A DNA stretch of 64,000 nt from Acinetobacter lanii (GCF_011578285.1 NZ_CP049916.1:558001-622000); one strand, 5' to 3'; counted from the stretch's first letter, positions 1 through 9,023 are shown. Numbers and translations are program-made. Notes: generated from the sequence alone by a model not told the origin.

Positions 1-35
1 ATTGTATGACGACGAACATCGGGACGCATTGCCAT
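1..35 (-). CDS. 5' end of a truncated CDS running off the left edge
   Basis: On the minus strand an ATG at position 35 opens a frame reading M-A-M-R-P-D-V-R-R-H-T before the window ends. It starts 123 bases beyond the aspS stop codon and after the aspS terminator, so it would be a separate unit on the same strand. Upstream there is only a weak AGG as a possible ribosome binding site. Eleven residues are too few to assign a family; the frame may not be a gene. Confidence 0.35.
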   Translation of the reverse strand, partial: MAMRPDVRRHT

Positions 36-109
36 GAGAATAGACCTATAAATAGATATGGCTATTATGCCATTTTTCGCAAAAAATCTCAATTTGAGTG
101 AGGCGTGAT

Positions 110-142
110 AAAAAAGCCCCACTCACTGAGCAGGGCTTTTTA
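110..142 (-). terminator. Rho-independent terminator of aspS
   Basis: Complementary arms AAAAAGCCC and GGGCTTTTT flank a loop of about 11 bases just after the aspS stop codon. The A and T tails would let it work in both directions. Confidence 0.85.
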
Positions 143-157
143 TGGATTAGCTAAATC

Positions 158-1942
158 TTATTTAGCTTCTTCAGCTTTTGGTTTTTCGCGTAAACGAATA
201 CCCAAATCACGCAATTGATTTAGTTCAACTGGCGCAGGGGCTTGAGTCAATGGACATTCAGCAGTTTTGGTTTTCGGGAATGCAATCACGTCACGAATCG
301 AAGATGAACCGGTCATCAACATCACAAGACGATCTAGACCGAATGCCAAGCCACCATGTGGAGGCGCACCGAATTTCAATGCATTCAACAAGAAGCTAAA
401 TTTTTCTTCTGCTTCTTCTTCAGAGATGCCTAAAGCTTCAAAGATTGCTTTTTGCATTTCTAGATTAAAGATACGTAGAGAACCACCACCGATTTCAGTA
501 CCGTTTAATACCATATCGTAAGCAACAGAAAGGGCTTCGCCTGGATTGTTCTTCACTTCTTCAACGCTTGATTTAGGTAGCGTGAATGGATGGTGAACAG
601 AGGTCCATTTGCCATCATCAGTTTCTTCGAACATTGGGAAGTCAACCACCCAAAGCGGTGCCCACTCACATGTTGCCATGTTCATGTCATGACCGATCTT
701 GATACGTAAAGCACCCATTGCATCGTTTACAACTTTGGCTTTGTCTGCACCGAAGAATACGATATCGCCGTTTTCAGCACCGACACGTTTCAACAAATCA
801 AGCACGATTGGCTCGATGAATTTCACGATTGGAGACTGAAGACCTTCGATGCCTTTTTCAAGTTCGTTGACTTTAATGTAAGCCAAACCTTTCGCGCCAT
901 AGATGCCCACAAATTTCGTGTATTCATCAATTTGGCTACGTGGAAGTGAACCTGCACCTGGTACGCGAAGCGCAACGATACGACCTTTAGGATCTTTCGC
1001 TGGACCTGCAAATACTTTGAACTCGACGTCTTGCATCATGTCTGCAACGTCAACCAGTTTCAAAGGAATACGCATATCTGGTTTATCAGATGCGTAGTCA
1101 CGCATTGCATCTGCATAAGTCATACGTGGGAATTTGTCGAATTCAACGTTAAGAAGTTCTTTGAACATCTTCACTGTTAAACGTTCCATCAAATCCATGA
1201 TGTCATCGTCACTCATGAACGATGTTTCAACGTCGATTTGGGTGAATTCAGGCTGACGATCCGCACGTAAGTCTTCATCACGGAAACATTTAGCGATTTG
1301 GTAGTAACGATCAACACCACCCACCATCAACAACTGTTTAAACAATTGTGGTGATTGTGGAAGCGCGTAGAAGCTACCATTTGAAACACGACTTGGCACT
1401 AAATAGTCACGCGCGCCTTCAGGTGTTGCGCGGGTCAAGATTGGTGTTTCAACGTCTAAGAAACCATTTTCTTCGAAGTAGTTACGAATTAAGTTGGTTA
1501 ACTTAGAACGGAAACGTAAACGATCGATCATTTCTGGACGACGGATGTCCAAGAAACGGTATTTCAAACGTACTTCTTCAGAAATATTAGTATTTTCGTC
1601 ATTTAATGGGAATGGAGGTGTTTCAGAGGCAGCAAGAACTTCAATTTCTTTTGCCAACACTTCGATTTGACCACTCACCATGTTGGCATTTTCAGTACCT
1701 TCATAACGGCGACGTACACGACCTGTAATTTTTAGTACGAATTCTGAACGTGCTTTATCGGCAGTTGCAAATGCTTCAGGGGTATCCGGATCGATCACCA
1801 CCTGAACCAGACCGTCACGGTCACGCATGTCCAAGAAAATAACACCACCGTGGTCACGGCGACGATGTACCCAACCGCATAATGTAACGGTTTGGTCGAT
1901 TTGAGCTTCGGTTAATGTACCGCAGTAATGAGTTCGCATCAT
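158..1942 (-). CDS. aspS: Aspartyl-tRNA synthetase
   Basis: Cytoplasmic class II synthetase that charges tRNA-Asp. The length (594 residues) fits the bacterial type with a GAD insertion. The N-terminal OB-fold anticodon-binding domain covers about residues 1-110 ([14 protein letters not shown]). Motif 1 lies near residues 152-169, motif 2 near 219-237 ([15 protein letters not shown]) and motif 3 near 531-545 ([13 protein letters not shown]). The frame opens Met-Met; by comparison with E. coli, which starts MRTEYCG, the second Met (position 1939) is an equally likely start. No strong Shine-Dalgarno is visible. Whether the enzyme is discriminating, or also charges tRNA-Asn, cannot be decided from the sequence alone. 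It is monocistronic, with its own terminator. Confidence 0.97.
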   Translation of the reverse strand: MMRTHYCGTLTEAQIDQTVTLCGWVHRRRDHGGVIFLDMRDRDGLVQVVIDPDTPEAFATADKARSEFVLKITGRVRRRYEGTENANMVSGQIEVLAKEIEVLAASETPPFPLNDENTNISEEVRLKYRFLDIRRPEMIDRLRFRSKLTNLIRNYFEENGFLDVETPILTRATPEGARDYLVPSRVSNGSFYALPQSPQLFKQLLMVGGVDRYYQIAKCFRDEDLRADRQPEFTQIDVETSFMSDDDIMDLMERLTVKMFKELLNVEFDKFPRMTYADAMRDYASDKPDMRIPLKLVDVADMMQDVEFKVFAGPAKDPKGRIVALRVPGAGSLPRSQIDEYTKFVGIYGAKGLAYIKVNELEKGIEGLQSPIVKFIEPIVLDLLKRVGAENGDIVFFGADKAKVVNDAMGALRIKIGHDMNMATCEWAPLWVVDFPMFEETDDGKWTSVHHPFTLPKSSVEEVKNNPGEALSVAYDMVLNGTEIGGGSLRIFNLEMQKAIFEALGISEEEAEEKFSFLLNALKFGAPPHGGLAFGLDRLVMLMTGSSSIRDVIAFPKTKTAECPLTQAPAPVELNQLRDLGIRLREKPKAEEAK

Positions 1943-2124
1943 AGCGTAAACAATCCAACTATATGGTTTAAGGCGAGCGTATACGTAAACAGCGTACCGC
2001 TTTCGAATACTGAATTATGCCTCTTTGGGGTATGAGTCACAAGAACTAGATCAAAAAACACCATCAATTCGCCTAGAGAAATGCTGAAATACCGTCAAAA
2101 TCGGGTTAGATTTTCAAATTGAGT

Positions 2125-2886
2125 CTATTCGGAATGTTTACGATCAATCAGCAAAAAGATGAAACAGCCTAAACTAAAGGTGAGCAAAAACATACGGCAG
2201 AAGTGATTGACAGATTGACCAATAAATACGTACAGGTCAGAAGCAAATAAATGAATTCCAATATCTTGAAAGAATCTTAAATAATAGGCACTTGCCGTTA
2301 ATAACGATAGCAATAAAACGACATACCCACTGAGTTTAATCTTTGACTGTATGGCATTGGACTGTTTGAACTTAAGGTAATAATGCACCAGCATCCATAG
2401 CATGATGGGTAGCGCAATCGCAGAAGTGCCGATTTGCAACACACGGTGCATGGGGTAAACATGCCCCATAAGTGATAGGTTTTGACTTAAAAAATCATTG
2501 AAGGCAAAGGTACGAAAGTCTGAATGGGTTAGTCCATCCCAGATCAGGTGCGTGGCAATACCCATCACTAAAGCCACAATTACACTGAGGATAAATCCCA
2601 ATACTTTATCAAATGAGATTAATCCTAAAGGTTTCACCATACCTATCCAGCGGAACACGGCTGGTCGCCATAGCCCATACCACAATAGACAAAAACCGAT
2701 TCCAATGAGTAGGTTAGGAATTATAATCCCACTCCAGTGGTGAGAAACATCATAGCTTTCAGCCGTAAATAGGCGATATAAATCAGGGGTCATACTGCCA
2801 ATTGCAAGGGCAGAGATTGGCAGTCGATAACCGGTGAGTTTTGCAATCGGTGGAGCTATGACAGCATGCGAAATGGTAAAGGGCAT
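2125..2886 (-). CDS. DUF4184 family membrane protein
   Basis: A 253-residue multi-pass inner-membrane protein of unknown function. The N-terminus (MPFTISHAVIAPPIAKLTGYRLPISALAIGSMTPD, about residues 1-35) carries the pattern typical of DUF4184 proteins: an early TxSHA motif followed by a G-S-x-x-P-D motif. HLIWDGLTHSD, near residue 115, resembles the histidine/aspartate motif of the wider family of membrane-bound YdjM/DUF457-like hydrolases. Several hydrophobic stretches follow. It stands alone between aspS and the zinc receptor gene and is transcribed toward aspS; no terminator is obvious. The family name is recalled from the motif pattern. Confidence 0.75.
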   Translation of the reverse strand: MPFTISHAVIAPPIAKLTGYRLPISALAIGSMTPDLYRLFTAESYDVSHHWSGIIIPNLLIGIGFCLLWYGLWRPAVFRWIGMVKPLGLISFDKVLGFILSVIVALVMGIATHLIWDGLTHSDFRTFAFNDFLSQNLSLMGHVYPMHRVLQIGTSAIALPIMLWMLVHYYLKFKQSNAIQSKIKLSGYVVLLLSLLTASAYYLRFFQDIGIHLFASDLYVFIGQSVNHFCRMFLLTFSLGCFIFLLIDRKHSE

Positions 2887-3057
2887 AACAGTTGAATATC
2901 AATTCAGACACATTGAGGCATTGGACTTTACCTTAACAAAATCTTGACTCAATTGTGTCGATGAAAGGCGGTGTTTTGTAAATAAATGATAAATAACAAG
3001 CTAATTGAAATATAGAGTTCTTTTAAGAAAAACGCAGATCAATATTGCAAAATTAAT

Positions 3058-3080
3058 GAAATGTTATATTATAACATTAA
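3058..3080 (+). promoter_or_regulatory. Zur box over the promoter of the zinc receptor gene
   Basis: Nine-base arms AATGTTATA and TATAACATT around a single central T (3060-3078) form a perfect odd-length palindrome, preceded by GA. This matches the known gammaproteobacterial Zur consensus in all but the last two positions. A plausible -35 (TTGCAA, 3045-3050) is followed at 16 bases by a -10 (TATTAT) inside the palindrome, so zinc-loaded Zur would block RNA polymerase. The ATG at 3106 lies about 26 bases downstream. Confidence 0.88.
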
Positions 3081-3105
3081 TTAAAAATTGAGCCTTCTCT
3101 TACTC

Positions 3106-5199
3106 ATGTCTATGCACAAGAATATTTTGACTTTGTCGATTCTCGGGATTATTTCACCAGCCGTTTTGGCTGAAGATCAAATTCAGAACACTACACCCAC
3201 CACAAAATTAGAAACGATTCAGCTGCAAGCGCACCCCTTAACCCAATCGGCTGCCGATTTTGCTGTTGCAGACCAAGTTATTCATCAAAAACAATTGGCA
3301 GAGCGTGGTACCACCATTGGAGAAGCACTGTCAGGTCAGTTGGGCGTATATTCCAATCAATTTGGTTCAGGTTCAAGCCGACCGGTGATTCGTGGACAAG
3401 ATGGTCCTCGTGTTAAAGTCTTACAGCATGCTTCAGAAACTTCTGATGTATCGAGTTTATCGCCTGATCACGCAGTAACTGTCGATCCCATTCTCGCGAA
3501 ACAAGTTGAAGTGATTCGTGGTCCTTCAACGCTGTTGTATGCTGCTGGCACCGTAGGTGGATTGGTTAATGTCACAGATCAAAAAATCCCAACGCAGATG
3601 CCAGAAAAAGGCTATGAAGGGCAAGTGGGTCTACGTTACAACACAGGAAGTGATGAAAAGCTTGCCAGTGCAGGTGTGACTGCTGCGATAGGGGATCAAT
3701 TTGCAATTCGCTTAGAAGGAACGAAACATAAAGCCAATAATTATATTGCCCCGAATTATTTCCATGAGCATGAAGGTGAATTAGAGAAAGAGCGCCGTGT
3801 AGATAACACCTTTGCCGATGGTCAAACGTTTAATATTGGTGGTTCATGGATTCATGACCGCGGGTTTGTCGGATTATCTTATAGCAATCGTCAAGATCAA
3901 TATGGTTTGCCGGGGCATAGTCATGAATATGAAAGTTGTCATCCACATGGTGATCACTTACATTGTGATGGGGGAGAAAATCATGGACATGCGGATGAGC
4001 ATGATCATTCAGCACATGGGCATGATGAACACGAGCATGAACACGGTGGACCATGGGTTGATTTAAAGTCTGAACGTTATGAATTTCGTACCGAGTTAGC
4101 AGAGCCGATCCCAGGCTTCGAGAAGCTCCGTGCGCATGCGAGCTATACCGACTATAAGCATGATGAAATTGAGGAAGGCATTGCCGAAACGACATTTAAG
4201 AGTAAAGGTTATGATGCTCGACTTGAATTGGTACATGTGCCTGTTGCCGGTTGGGAAGGGGTGATTGGTGGACAGTACAATCAACAAAAGCTCAATATCA
4301 GCGGTGAAGAATCCTTGTTTGATCCGAATAAAACCCAAAAATTCAGTGTATTCGCTTTAGAGCATAAACAATTAGGCGATGTGCATTTAGAACTTGCTGC
4401 ACGTGCGGATCATCAGAAAATTGATATTCAGTCGAATCAAAAAGATTATGAGGACACCGCATTTTCAGGTTCAGCAGCAGCCAATTGGGCATTTGCACCC
4501 AACTATAAATTGTCTTTAGTCGGTTCGCATCAACAACGTTTACCGCTTGCACAAGAGTTATATGCCAATGGTAAACACTTTGCGACCAATACTTATGAAC
4601 GTGGCAATCAAAACCTCGATATTGAGAAATCGAATAACCTAGAATTGGGTTTGCATTTTGATAATGAACGTGTCGATTATCATCTGCATGTGTATCACAA
4701 CTGGTTTGATAATTATATTTATGCATCCACTACCTATCCCTATAAAAATTTCCGTTTAGTGGATTACACTCAAGACAAAGCACGTTTTTACGGTGTTGAG
4801 GGTGAATTAAACGTTAAATTGAATGATGTTTATAAAGTGGGTGTATTCGGTGATCATGTCCGAGGCAAAATTGATGGAGCAAATGCCCCACGTGTGCCAA
4901 GTGGTCGTTTGGGCGCACGCGCAGAAGCTGATTTTGCCGATGGCTGGACCGGTTCGGCTGAATATTCACATGTCTTTAAACAAGACAAGATCAGTGCCTT
5001 TGAGCAAGAAACCGCAGGCTACAACATGGTGAACTTGGGGGTATCTTATGCCGGTCAATATGCGCAAGGTAATGATTACCGCATTTATGCGCAAGCCAAT
5101 AATCTGTTAGATGAGCAAGTTTATTCACATGCTTCGTTCTTGGCGAACATTCCACAGGTCGGTCGTAACTTTACTTTGGGAATTGAATTTGGATTCTAA
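3106..5199 (+). CDS. znuD: TonB-dependent zinc receptor, ZnuD-like
   Basis: Outer-membrane receptor of 697 residues predicted to import zinc with TonB energy. A signal peptide (about residues 1-22, ending PAVLA) is followed by a TonB box region and plug, with the typical RGQDGPRVKVL and IEVIRGPSTLLYAAG-type motifs, then a beta-barrel ending in Phe (LGIEFGF). A loop at about residues 270-316 is packed with His, Asp, Glu and two Cys (GHSHEY, HPHGDHLHC, HGHDEHEHEHG), the feature known from ZnuD. The frame extends upstream to a TTG at 3088, but the ATG at 3106 (or 3112) places the signal peptide correctly. It is controlled by the overlapping Zur box. A related copper or other metal receptor is the main alternative; the His loop plus the Zur site favour zinc. 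Confidence 0.9.
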   Translation: MSMHKNILTLSILGIISPAVLAEDQIQNTTPTTKLETIQLQAHPLTQSAADFAVADQVIHQKQLAERGTTIGEALSGQLGVYSNQFGSGSSRPVIRGQDGPRVKVLQHASETSDVSSLSPDHAVTVDPILAKQVEVIRGPSTLLYAAGTVGGLVNVTDQKIPTQMPEKGYEGQVGLRYNTGSDEKLASAGVTAAIGDQFAIRLEGTKHKANNYIAPNYFHEHEGELEKERRVDNTFADGQTFNIGGSWIHDRGFVGLSYSNRQDQYGLPGHSHEYESCHPHGDHLHCDGGENHGHADEHDHSAHGHDEHEHEHGGPWVDLKSERYEFRTELAEPIPGFEKLRAHASYTDYKHDEIEEGIAETTFKSKGYDARLELVHVPVAGWEGVIGGQYNQQKLNISGEESLFDPNKTQKFSVFALEHKQLGDVHLELAARADHQKIDIQSNQKDYEDTAFSGSAAANWAFAPNYKLSLVGSHQQRLPLAQELYANGKHFATNTYERGNQNLDIEKSNNLELGLHFDNERVDYHLHVYHNWFDNYIYASTTYPYKNFRLVDYTQDKARFYGVEGELNVKLNDVYKVGVFGDHVRGKIDGANAPRVPSGRLGARAEADFADGWTGSAEYSHVFKQDKISAFEQETAGYNMVNLGVSYAGQYAQGNDYRIYAQANNLLDEQVYSHASFLANIPQVGRNFTLGIEFGF

Positions 5200-5249
5200 A
5201 TTTGAGTCTAGAAGCATCACCTGAAATGCGCTTAACAACACAATAACGC

Positions 5250-5278
5250 TTGAAAAATAAAACATTTAAACCTAGTCT
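5250..5278 (+). promoter_or_regulatory. Candidate promoter overlapping a terminator
   Basis: TTGAAA (5250-5255), a 17-base spacer and TAGTCT (5273-5278) lie so that transcription would begin around 5285, inside the terminator of the upstream gene and just ahead of the ATG at 5305. Hexamer matches alone are weak evidence. Confidence 0.35.
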
Positions 5279-5301
5279 GCAGTGATCGGACTAGGTTTTT
5301 T
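5268..5301 (+). terminator. Rho-independent terminator of the zinc receptor gene
   Basis: Arms AAACCTAGTC and GACTAGGTTT with a nine-base loop and a run of T. The T run ends four bases before the next ATG (5305), so the terminator's 3' arm (AGG at 5293-5295) doubles as the only ribosome-binding-like sequence of the next gene. Confidence 0.85.
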
Positions 5302-5304
5302 GTT

Positions 5305-6768
5305 ATGCGTATTTTTCAACGAATTCATCAAAAATTGAATTGGTCAAAGCGTCAGTATTTCGGCTTGATGATCGGTTTTTTGGCCTTGGGCTATCTATCG
5401 TCTGCAATTTACCACATGTATAAACCTTTGCCTGATGGGGTGAATTTTACAGGCAAACTGCGTCATGCGCAGGTCAAGTTTTTAGCGGACATGACGTATA
5501 TTGATGCCCAAGGTCAACAGCAGCAACAACATACGATTTTTAATGAAATGCTGAGTCTGATTGATCAAGCACAAACCACGATTGTGTTGGACATATTCTT
5601 ATTCAATAAAGAAGTGGGCGCATCGAAAGTACAGCAAGATCAGCTCATGCAAAAGCTAACTAATGCCTTGATTCAAAAACGTCAAGATGTCCCTAATATT
5701 GAAATCAAAGTCATTACCGATCCGATCAATTCCGTCTATGGCGGGATTGCACCAAAGCATTATCATCAGCTTCGTCAAGCGGGTGTCGATGTGATTGAAA
5801 CGGATTTAACGCCATTACGGGCATCTAATCCCACTTGGTCTGGGCTTTGGTATTTATGTTGTCAAACGCTACAAAATAACCCTGAAAAAGGCTGGCTCAA
5901 TAACCCTTTTGGTACAGAGAAAATCACTTTACGCAGTTATACAAGTTTGCTGAATTTTAAAGCCAACCATCGTAAAACTTTGGTGGTGGATACCACAGCG
6001 GGCTGGAAAGCCTTAGTCACTTCTATGAATCCGCATGACGGCAGTTCACGGCATTCGAATGTGGCGTTGGTGGTGTCAGGCAATACAGCAGTGGATGTAT
6101 TAAAGACTGAGCAAGCCGTCGGACAGATGTCGAAAGCCAATATGCCTATGGTGGTGATTGGTGAATTTGAAGAAGCCAAAACCTTACCACAAGTTCAGGT
6201 CTTGACTGAGAACGCCATTTTAGATGCGACACTCAATTTAATTGAAACAGCCAAAGCCAAAGAAAATATTGATTTAGCGATGTTCTATTTGTCTGAACGT
6301 CAGATTGTGAAAGCCTTGATTAAAGCAAAACAGCGTGGCGTGAATGTTCGGGTTCTGCTTGATCCAAATAAAGATGCCTTTGGTCGTCAGAAAAATGGCA
6401 TTCCCAACCGTCAAGTGGCAAGTGAATTAATTGATGCCGGCGTGACGGTACGCTGGTGTAATACCCAAGGCGAACAATGCCATAGCAAAATGATTTTAAA
6501 GCACAATGCCAAAACCGCAGAAATGATTTTAGGTTCAGCCAATTTTACCGCACGAAATTTAAAAAATTATAATTTAGAAACTGATTTACGCACGTTAGGT
6601 GATGTGAATGCTGCACTATTCCAAGATGCACAGCAATATTTCAACACCGCTTGGTCGAATCTTGATGGTAAAAATATGAGTGTGGAATATGCTCAATATG
6701 CTGATGAATCGAAGTTTAAATATGGTGTGTATCGCTTTATGGAATGGAGTGGTTGGTCGACATTTTAA
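5305..6768 (+). CDS. Membrane-anchored phospholipase D-like protein (cardiolipin synthase-like)
   Basis: A 487-residue protein with an N-terminal membrane segment (about residues 17-37, FGLMIGFLALGYLSSAIYH) and two PLD-type halves. The first HKD motif is HRKTLVVD (about residue 221), followed by TSMN where GSxN is usual. The second is HSKMILKH (about residue 392), followed by the standard GSANF. Thus the second motif lacks the usual Asp and the first lacks the usual Gly. The family transfers phosphatidyl groups or hydrolyses phosphodiesters; the substrate here is unknown. The start lies right after the terminator of the preceding gene, so it probably has its own promoter. It converges on the next gene across a palindromic element. 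Confidence 0.85.
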   Translation: MRIFQRIHQKLNWSKRQYFGLMIGFLALGYLSSAIYHMYKPLPDGVNFTGKLRHAQVKFLADMTYIDAQGQQQQQHTIFNEMLSLIDQAQTTIVLDIFLFNKEVGASKVQQDQLMQKLTNALIQKRQDVPNIEIKVITDPINSVYGGIAPKHYHQLRQAGVDVIETDLTPLRASNPTWSGLWYLCCQTLQNNPEKGWLNNPFGTEKITLRSYTSLLNFKANHRKTLVVDTTAGWKALVTSMNPHDGSSRHSNVALVVSGNTAVDVLKTEQAVGQMSKANMPMVVIGEFEEAKTLPQVQVLTENAILDATLNLIETAKAKENIDLAMFYLSERQIVKALIKAKQRGVNVRVLLDPNKDAFGRQKNGIPNRQVASELIDAGVTVRWCNTQGEQCHSKMILKHNAKTAEMILGSANFTARNLKNYNLETDLRTLGDVNAALFQDAQQYFNTAWSNLDGKNMSVEYAQYADESKFKYGVYRFMEWSGWSTF

Positions 6769-6782
6769 GTTCATTATTTTTT

Positions 6783-6851
6783 AATCTCCCTAAATCCCTC
6801 TTTGAAAAAGAGGGACTTTCCTCCCTTTTTTAAAGGGAGGTCAGGAGAGAT
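6783..6851. repeat. Double-hairpin palindromic intergenic element
   Basis: About 69 bases between two convergent genes. The outer ends are AATCTCCCT and AGGAGAGATT. Inside are two hairpins: TCCCTCTT/AAGAGGGA (6795-6815, five-base loop) and CCTCCCTTT/AAAGGGAGG (6820-6840, three-base loop). The layout resembles REP/BIME-like elements that recur in Acinetobacter intergenic regions. It may also terminate transcription from both sides. Confidence 0.7.
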
Positions 6852-6854
6852 TCA

Positions 6855-7319
6855 TTAAGGCGCAGGATTCGGTGGAATGATTTGATCCAAATCTTTATCA
6901 GTCATCGTATCCAACTCATTTTCAAGTTCTTTAATATCGGTTTTGATTTTCCACTGTGCTTCATCTTCTACAGGTTGCGGCAAACGTGCTTCTAACCAGT
7001 CACACACCACGTCAGGTGGAAAGTCTTCGTGATTACATTGAATCACCCAAGACAAGAATTGTTTTGCTTCACCGTTCATATACGGTGGAGGAGAAACAGG
7101 TAAAAATTGGGTCGGTAAGCGTTCATTTTTAGAAATATAATTCAGCACATGTCCCAATTCCTGCACGGTTTGCCATGCAAGTGGATGATCCACATTAATT
7201 TGGAATTTAAACCACCATGCACTTTTACCGTCAGTCCCGTAGGAATCAATCATGGATTCTTGAACACTGGGTACTTTACAAAAAAATTGATGTAAACGAT
7301 CAAAACTTAATTCTGACAC
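6855..7319 (-). CDS. Hypothetical protein, 154 residues
   Basis: I do not recognise a family. The protein is soluble, without signal peptide or membrane segment, rich in Trp and Pro (AWWFKFQINVDHPLAWQTVQELGHVLNYIS), with an acidic C-terminal part (DIKELENELDTMTDKDLDQIIPPNPAP). It starts with GTG at 7319 (MSELSFDRLHQFF); GGAT and GAAG lie just upstream. The long uninterrupted frame and a codon pattern like its neighbours support a real gene. It converges on the phospholipase-like gene and diverges from the RcnB-like gene. Confidence 0.65.
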   Translation of the reverse strand: MSELSFDRLHQFFCKVPSVQESMIDSYGTDGKSAWWFKFQINVDHPLAWQTVQELGHVLNYISKNERLPTQFLPVSPPPYMNGEAKQFLSWVIQCNHEDFPPDVVCDWLEARLPQPVEDEAQWKIKTDIKELENELDTMTDKDLDQIIPPNPAP

Positions 7320-7495
7320 GGCTTCGGATCCAGCAATTTAAAAAATCAATATTAGCAGAAGCAAATGATCTATGCGGTGTTTCAACGGCTTAAAAAAATC
7401 ATTCGCTGACAATTGGCTGTTTTTTATTCATGGTTTCTCTATCATTTTGAGATAAATTAGAAGCATAAATCGGCATGTGGCAGGGGGGCTTTAAA

Positions 7496-8032
7496 ATGAA
7501 CAAGATTACAAATCAGGACAAGCAGCGCAAGATTTCTTGTTATTTGAGTCAAATGCGCGTTGTATGTGTCGCTTCATTGTTGCTGATGCCGAGCTTGAGT
7601 GCGCAGGCAGAAACCAAACTGGGTTATCGGATGAGTCCACCGAAACCACCTGTACAAGCCAATTCAGGGTCTACCTTTAGCAATTCGACTTATAAAGATG
7701 TGACAGTTCCTCCTCATATGACTCGGCCACCGCTCTATCAGCAGAATCGTCCTTATCCGTCGCAATATCCAAATCGTCCTTATCCACCCCACGGGCAGCA
7801 GGGCTATCCGCAACAAAATGGCGTCACGATTATTTATAACCAGTCTTTGCCCAGCCAAACCACGTATACCCATCAAAGTTATGGCTATGTAAACGGCAAT
7901 GGCGGTACGATTGAAAGTTCAAGCTATATGTTGATCTCAGATTGGCGACGTTATGGTTTACCTGATCCAAGCGTGGGGATGCATTGGATTTATCAAAATG
8001 GACGTTATCTGCAAGTCCCCAATGATCGTTAA
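7496..8032 (+). CDS. RcnB-like secreted protein
   Basis: The ATG at 7496 (MNKITNQDKQ) gives 178 residues; a GGGGGG run lies 7-12 bases upstream, and the longer frame from 7475 would put that run inside the gene. A long N-region leads to a hydrophobic core and an AQA-type cleavage site (about residues 32-40), so it is probably exported to the periplasm. The middle (residues 50-105) is rich in Pro, Tyr and Gln (NRPYPSQYPNRPYPPHGQQGYPQ). The C-terminus (DWRRYGLPDPSVGMHWIYQNGRYLQV) fits the short RcnB family signature (W-x-x-Y-G-L-P-x-P-x-x-G-x-x-W). RcnB in E. coli affects nickel/cobalt homeostasis, but most RcnB-like proteins have no tested role. Confidence 0.72.
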   Translation: MNKITNQDKQRKISCYLSQMRVVCVASLLLMPSLSAQAETKLGYRMSPPKPPVQANSGSTFSNSTYKDVTVPPHMTRPPLYQQNRPYPSQYPNRPYPPHGQQGYPQQNGVTIIYNQSLPSQTTYTHQSYGYVNGNGGTIESSSYMLISDWRRYGLPDPSVGMHWIYQNGRYLQVPNDR

Positions 8033-8067
8033 TGACTGATATATGAATCCTGTCTATTCAATCAAAA

Positions 8068-8098
8068 TAAAAAATCCCTCATCAAGAGGGATTTTTTT
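8068..8098. terminator. Bidirectional Rho-independent terminator
   Basis: AAAAATCCCTC and GAGGGATTTTT flank a short ATCAA loop between the RcnB-like gene and the convergent PsiE-like gene. Confidence 0.88.
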
Positions 8099-8116
8099 AT
8101 GACAGATTAATCGATA

Positions 8117-8611
8117 TTAAGCCAATTCGTCATCTTCAGGGCGTGGAGTTTTACCCGGTGCTAAAGGCTTTTCATCGTATTTGTCTTTAATGACCGATGG
8201 AAATTTCCATGAGGCAAAACGAATGATCAAAATGGCAAAACCGAGCACCAAAATAGAACCGGTGATGATCAGTAAATCCAGATCTGCTTTGTGGTCGTGT
8301 TGTATGTCTGAAATCAACAAGCGAGTCAGGGCGGTGATCGCAATATAAATCAGAAACCGCACCGGCATATGATTGGTTTTAAAATAAATCCCGACCATCG
8401 CACCGAGTTCTAAATAGATAAATAACAGCAGAATGTCATCAATACTGGCATAGTGATTGTCAGTTAAAATTTCATACACAGTATGTGCAGCTGACCAAAT
8501 TACCATACAACCAATAATAAACAGGGCGATGTAGTGAAAACTTTCGACTGCAAGATTGCCAAAACGATCAAGGAAGGATTCTATTTTTTTGATTCTAGGA
8601 TCAGTATTCAC
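8117..8611 (-). CDS. PsiE family (phosphate-starvation-inducible) membrane protein
   Basis: Inner-membrane protein of 164 residues with about four hydrophobic helices (residues 25-45, 60-80, 85-105 and 115-137) and a charged C-terminal tail. The middle part (ILLLFIYLELGAMVGIYF, MPVRFLIYIAITALTRLLI) matches the PsiE family pattern. The molecular role is unknown; E. coli psiE is controlled by PhoB and CRP. The GTG start at 8611 is fixed by a strong AGGAGG eight bases upstream on the minus strand. No Pho box was recognised in the upstream region. Confidence 0.82.
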   Translation of the reverse strand: MNTDPRIKKIESFLDRFGNLAVESFHYIALFIIGCMVIWSAAHTVYEILTDNHYASIDDILLLFIYLELGAMVGIYFKTNHMPVRFLIYIAITALTRLLISDIQHDHKADLDLLIITGSILVLGFAILIIRFASWKFPSVIKDKYDEKPLAPGKTPRPEDDELA

Positions 8612-8793
8612 GGGTTTATCCTCCTATTCTAATGTTCAAAATGAACAAAGATGCTGTTCAGCTTAACGCATGCAAATTTCATGCGCATGAAAAGCTCATC
8701 TATTAAAAGAATGAATTTTTTGGTTTTTTAGTGTTTTTTTTATTCAAAATTAATGTAATGTAGACTCTGTCATTTAACGACGAAGGGAAAATC

Positions 8794-9003
8794 ATGTTAA
8801 ATAAAATTCAAACAAAAATAGATTCTCTAGCACAAGGCAAAAAATTAATCCTTGGAACTGGCATTCAACTTGATGAAATGCAAAAGGTGGTTGCCTTATG
8901 TGAAGAGTTGCAATCCAGTGGGCAGATTAAAATTGTGCGCGTGAATAAAGATCCGAATAAAGCACAGGGTCTTGCGACGGGGATTGTGCTTGAAAAGAAT
9001 TAA
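8794..9003 (+). CDS. Small hypothetical protein, 69 residues
   Basis: I do not recognise a family. The gene has a good ribosome binding site (AAGGGA, eight bases before ATG), its own intergenic region and a strong terminator just after the stop, which together support expression. The product is cytoplasmic and mixed-charge, with an early helix and a central segment (LDEMQKVVALCEELQSSGQIKIVRV) that looks alpha/beta. There are no cysteine pairs or DNA-binding signature. Confidence 0.7.
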   Translation: MLNKIQTKIDSLAQGKKLILGTGIQLDEMQKVVALCEELQSSGQIKIVRVNKDPNKAQGLATGIVLEKN

Positions 9004-9023
9004 TTCATGTTGAATAGATAAAA

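Noticed and set aside
3830..4195. Antisense frame of 121 codons, rich in His, opposite the znuD-like gene
   Set aside because: It mirrors the His-rich loop of the sense strand: CAT and CAC repeats read as ATG/GTG or similar residues on the other strand. No ribosome site or independent support.
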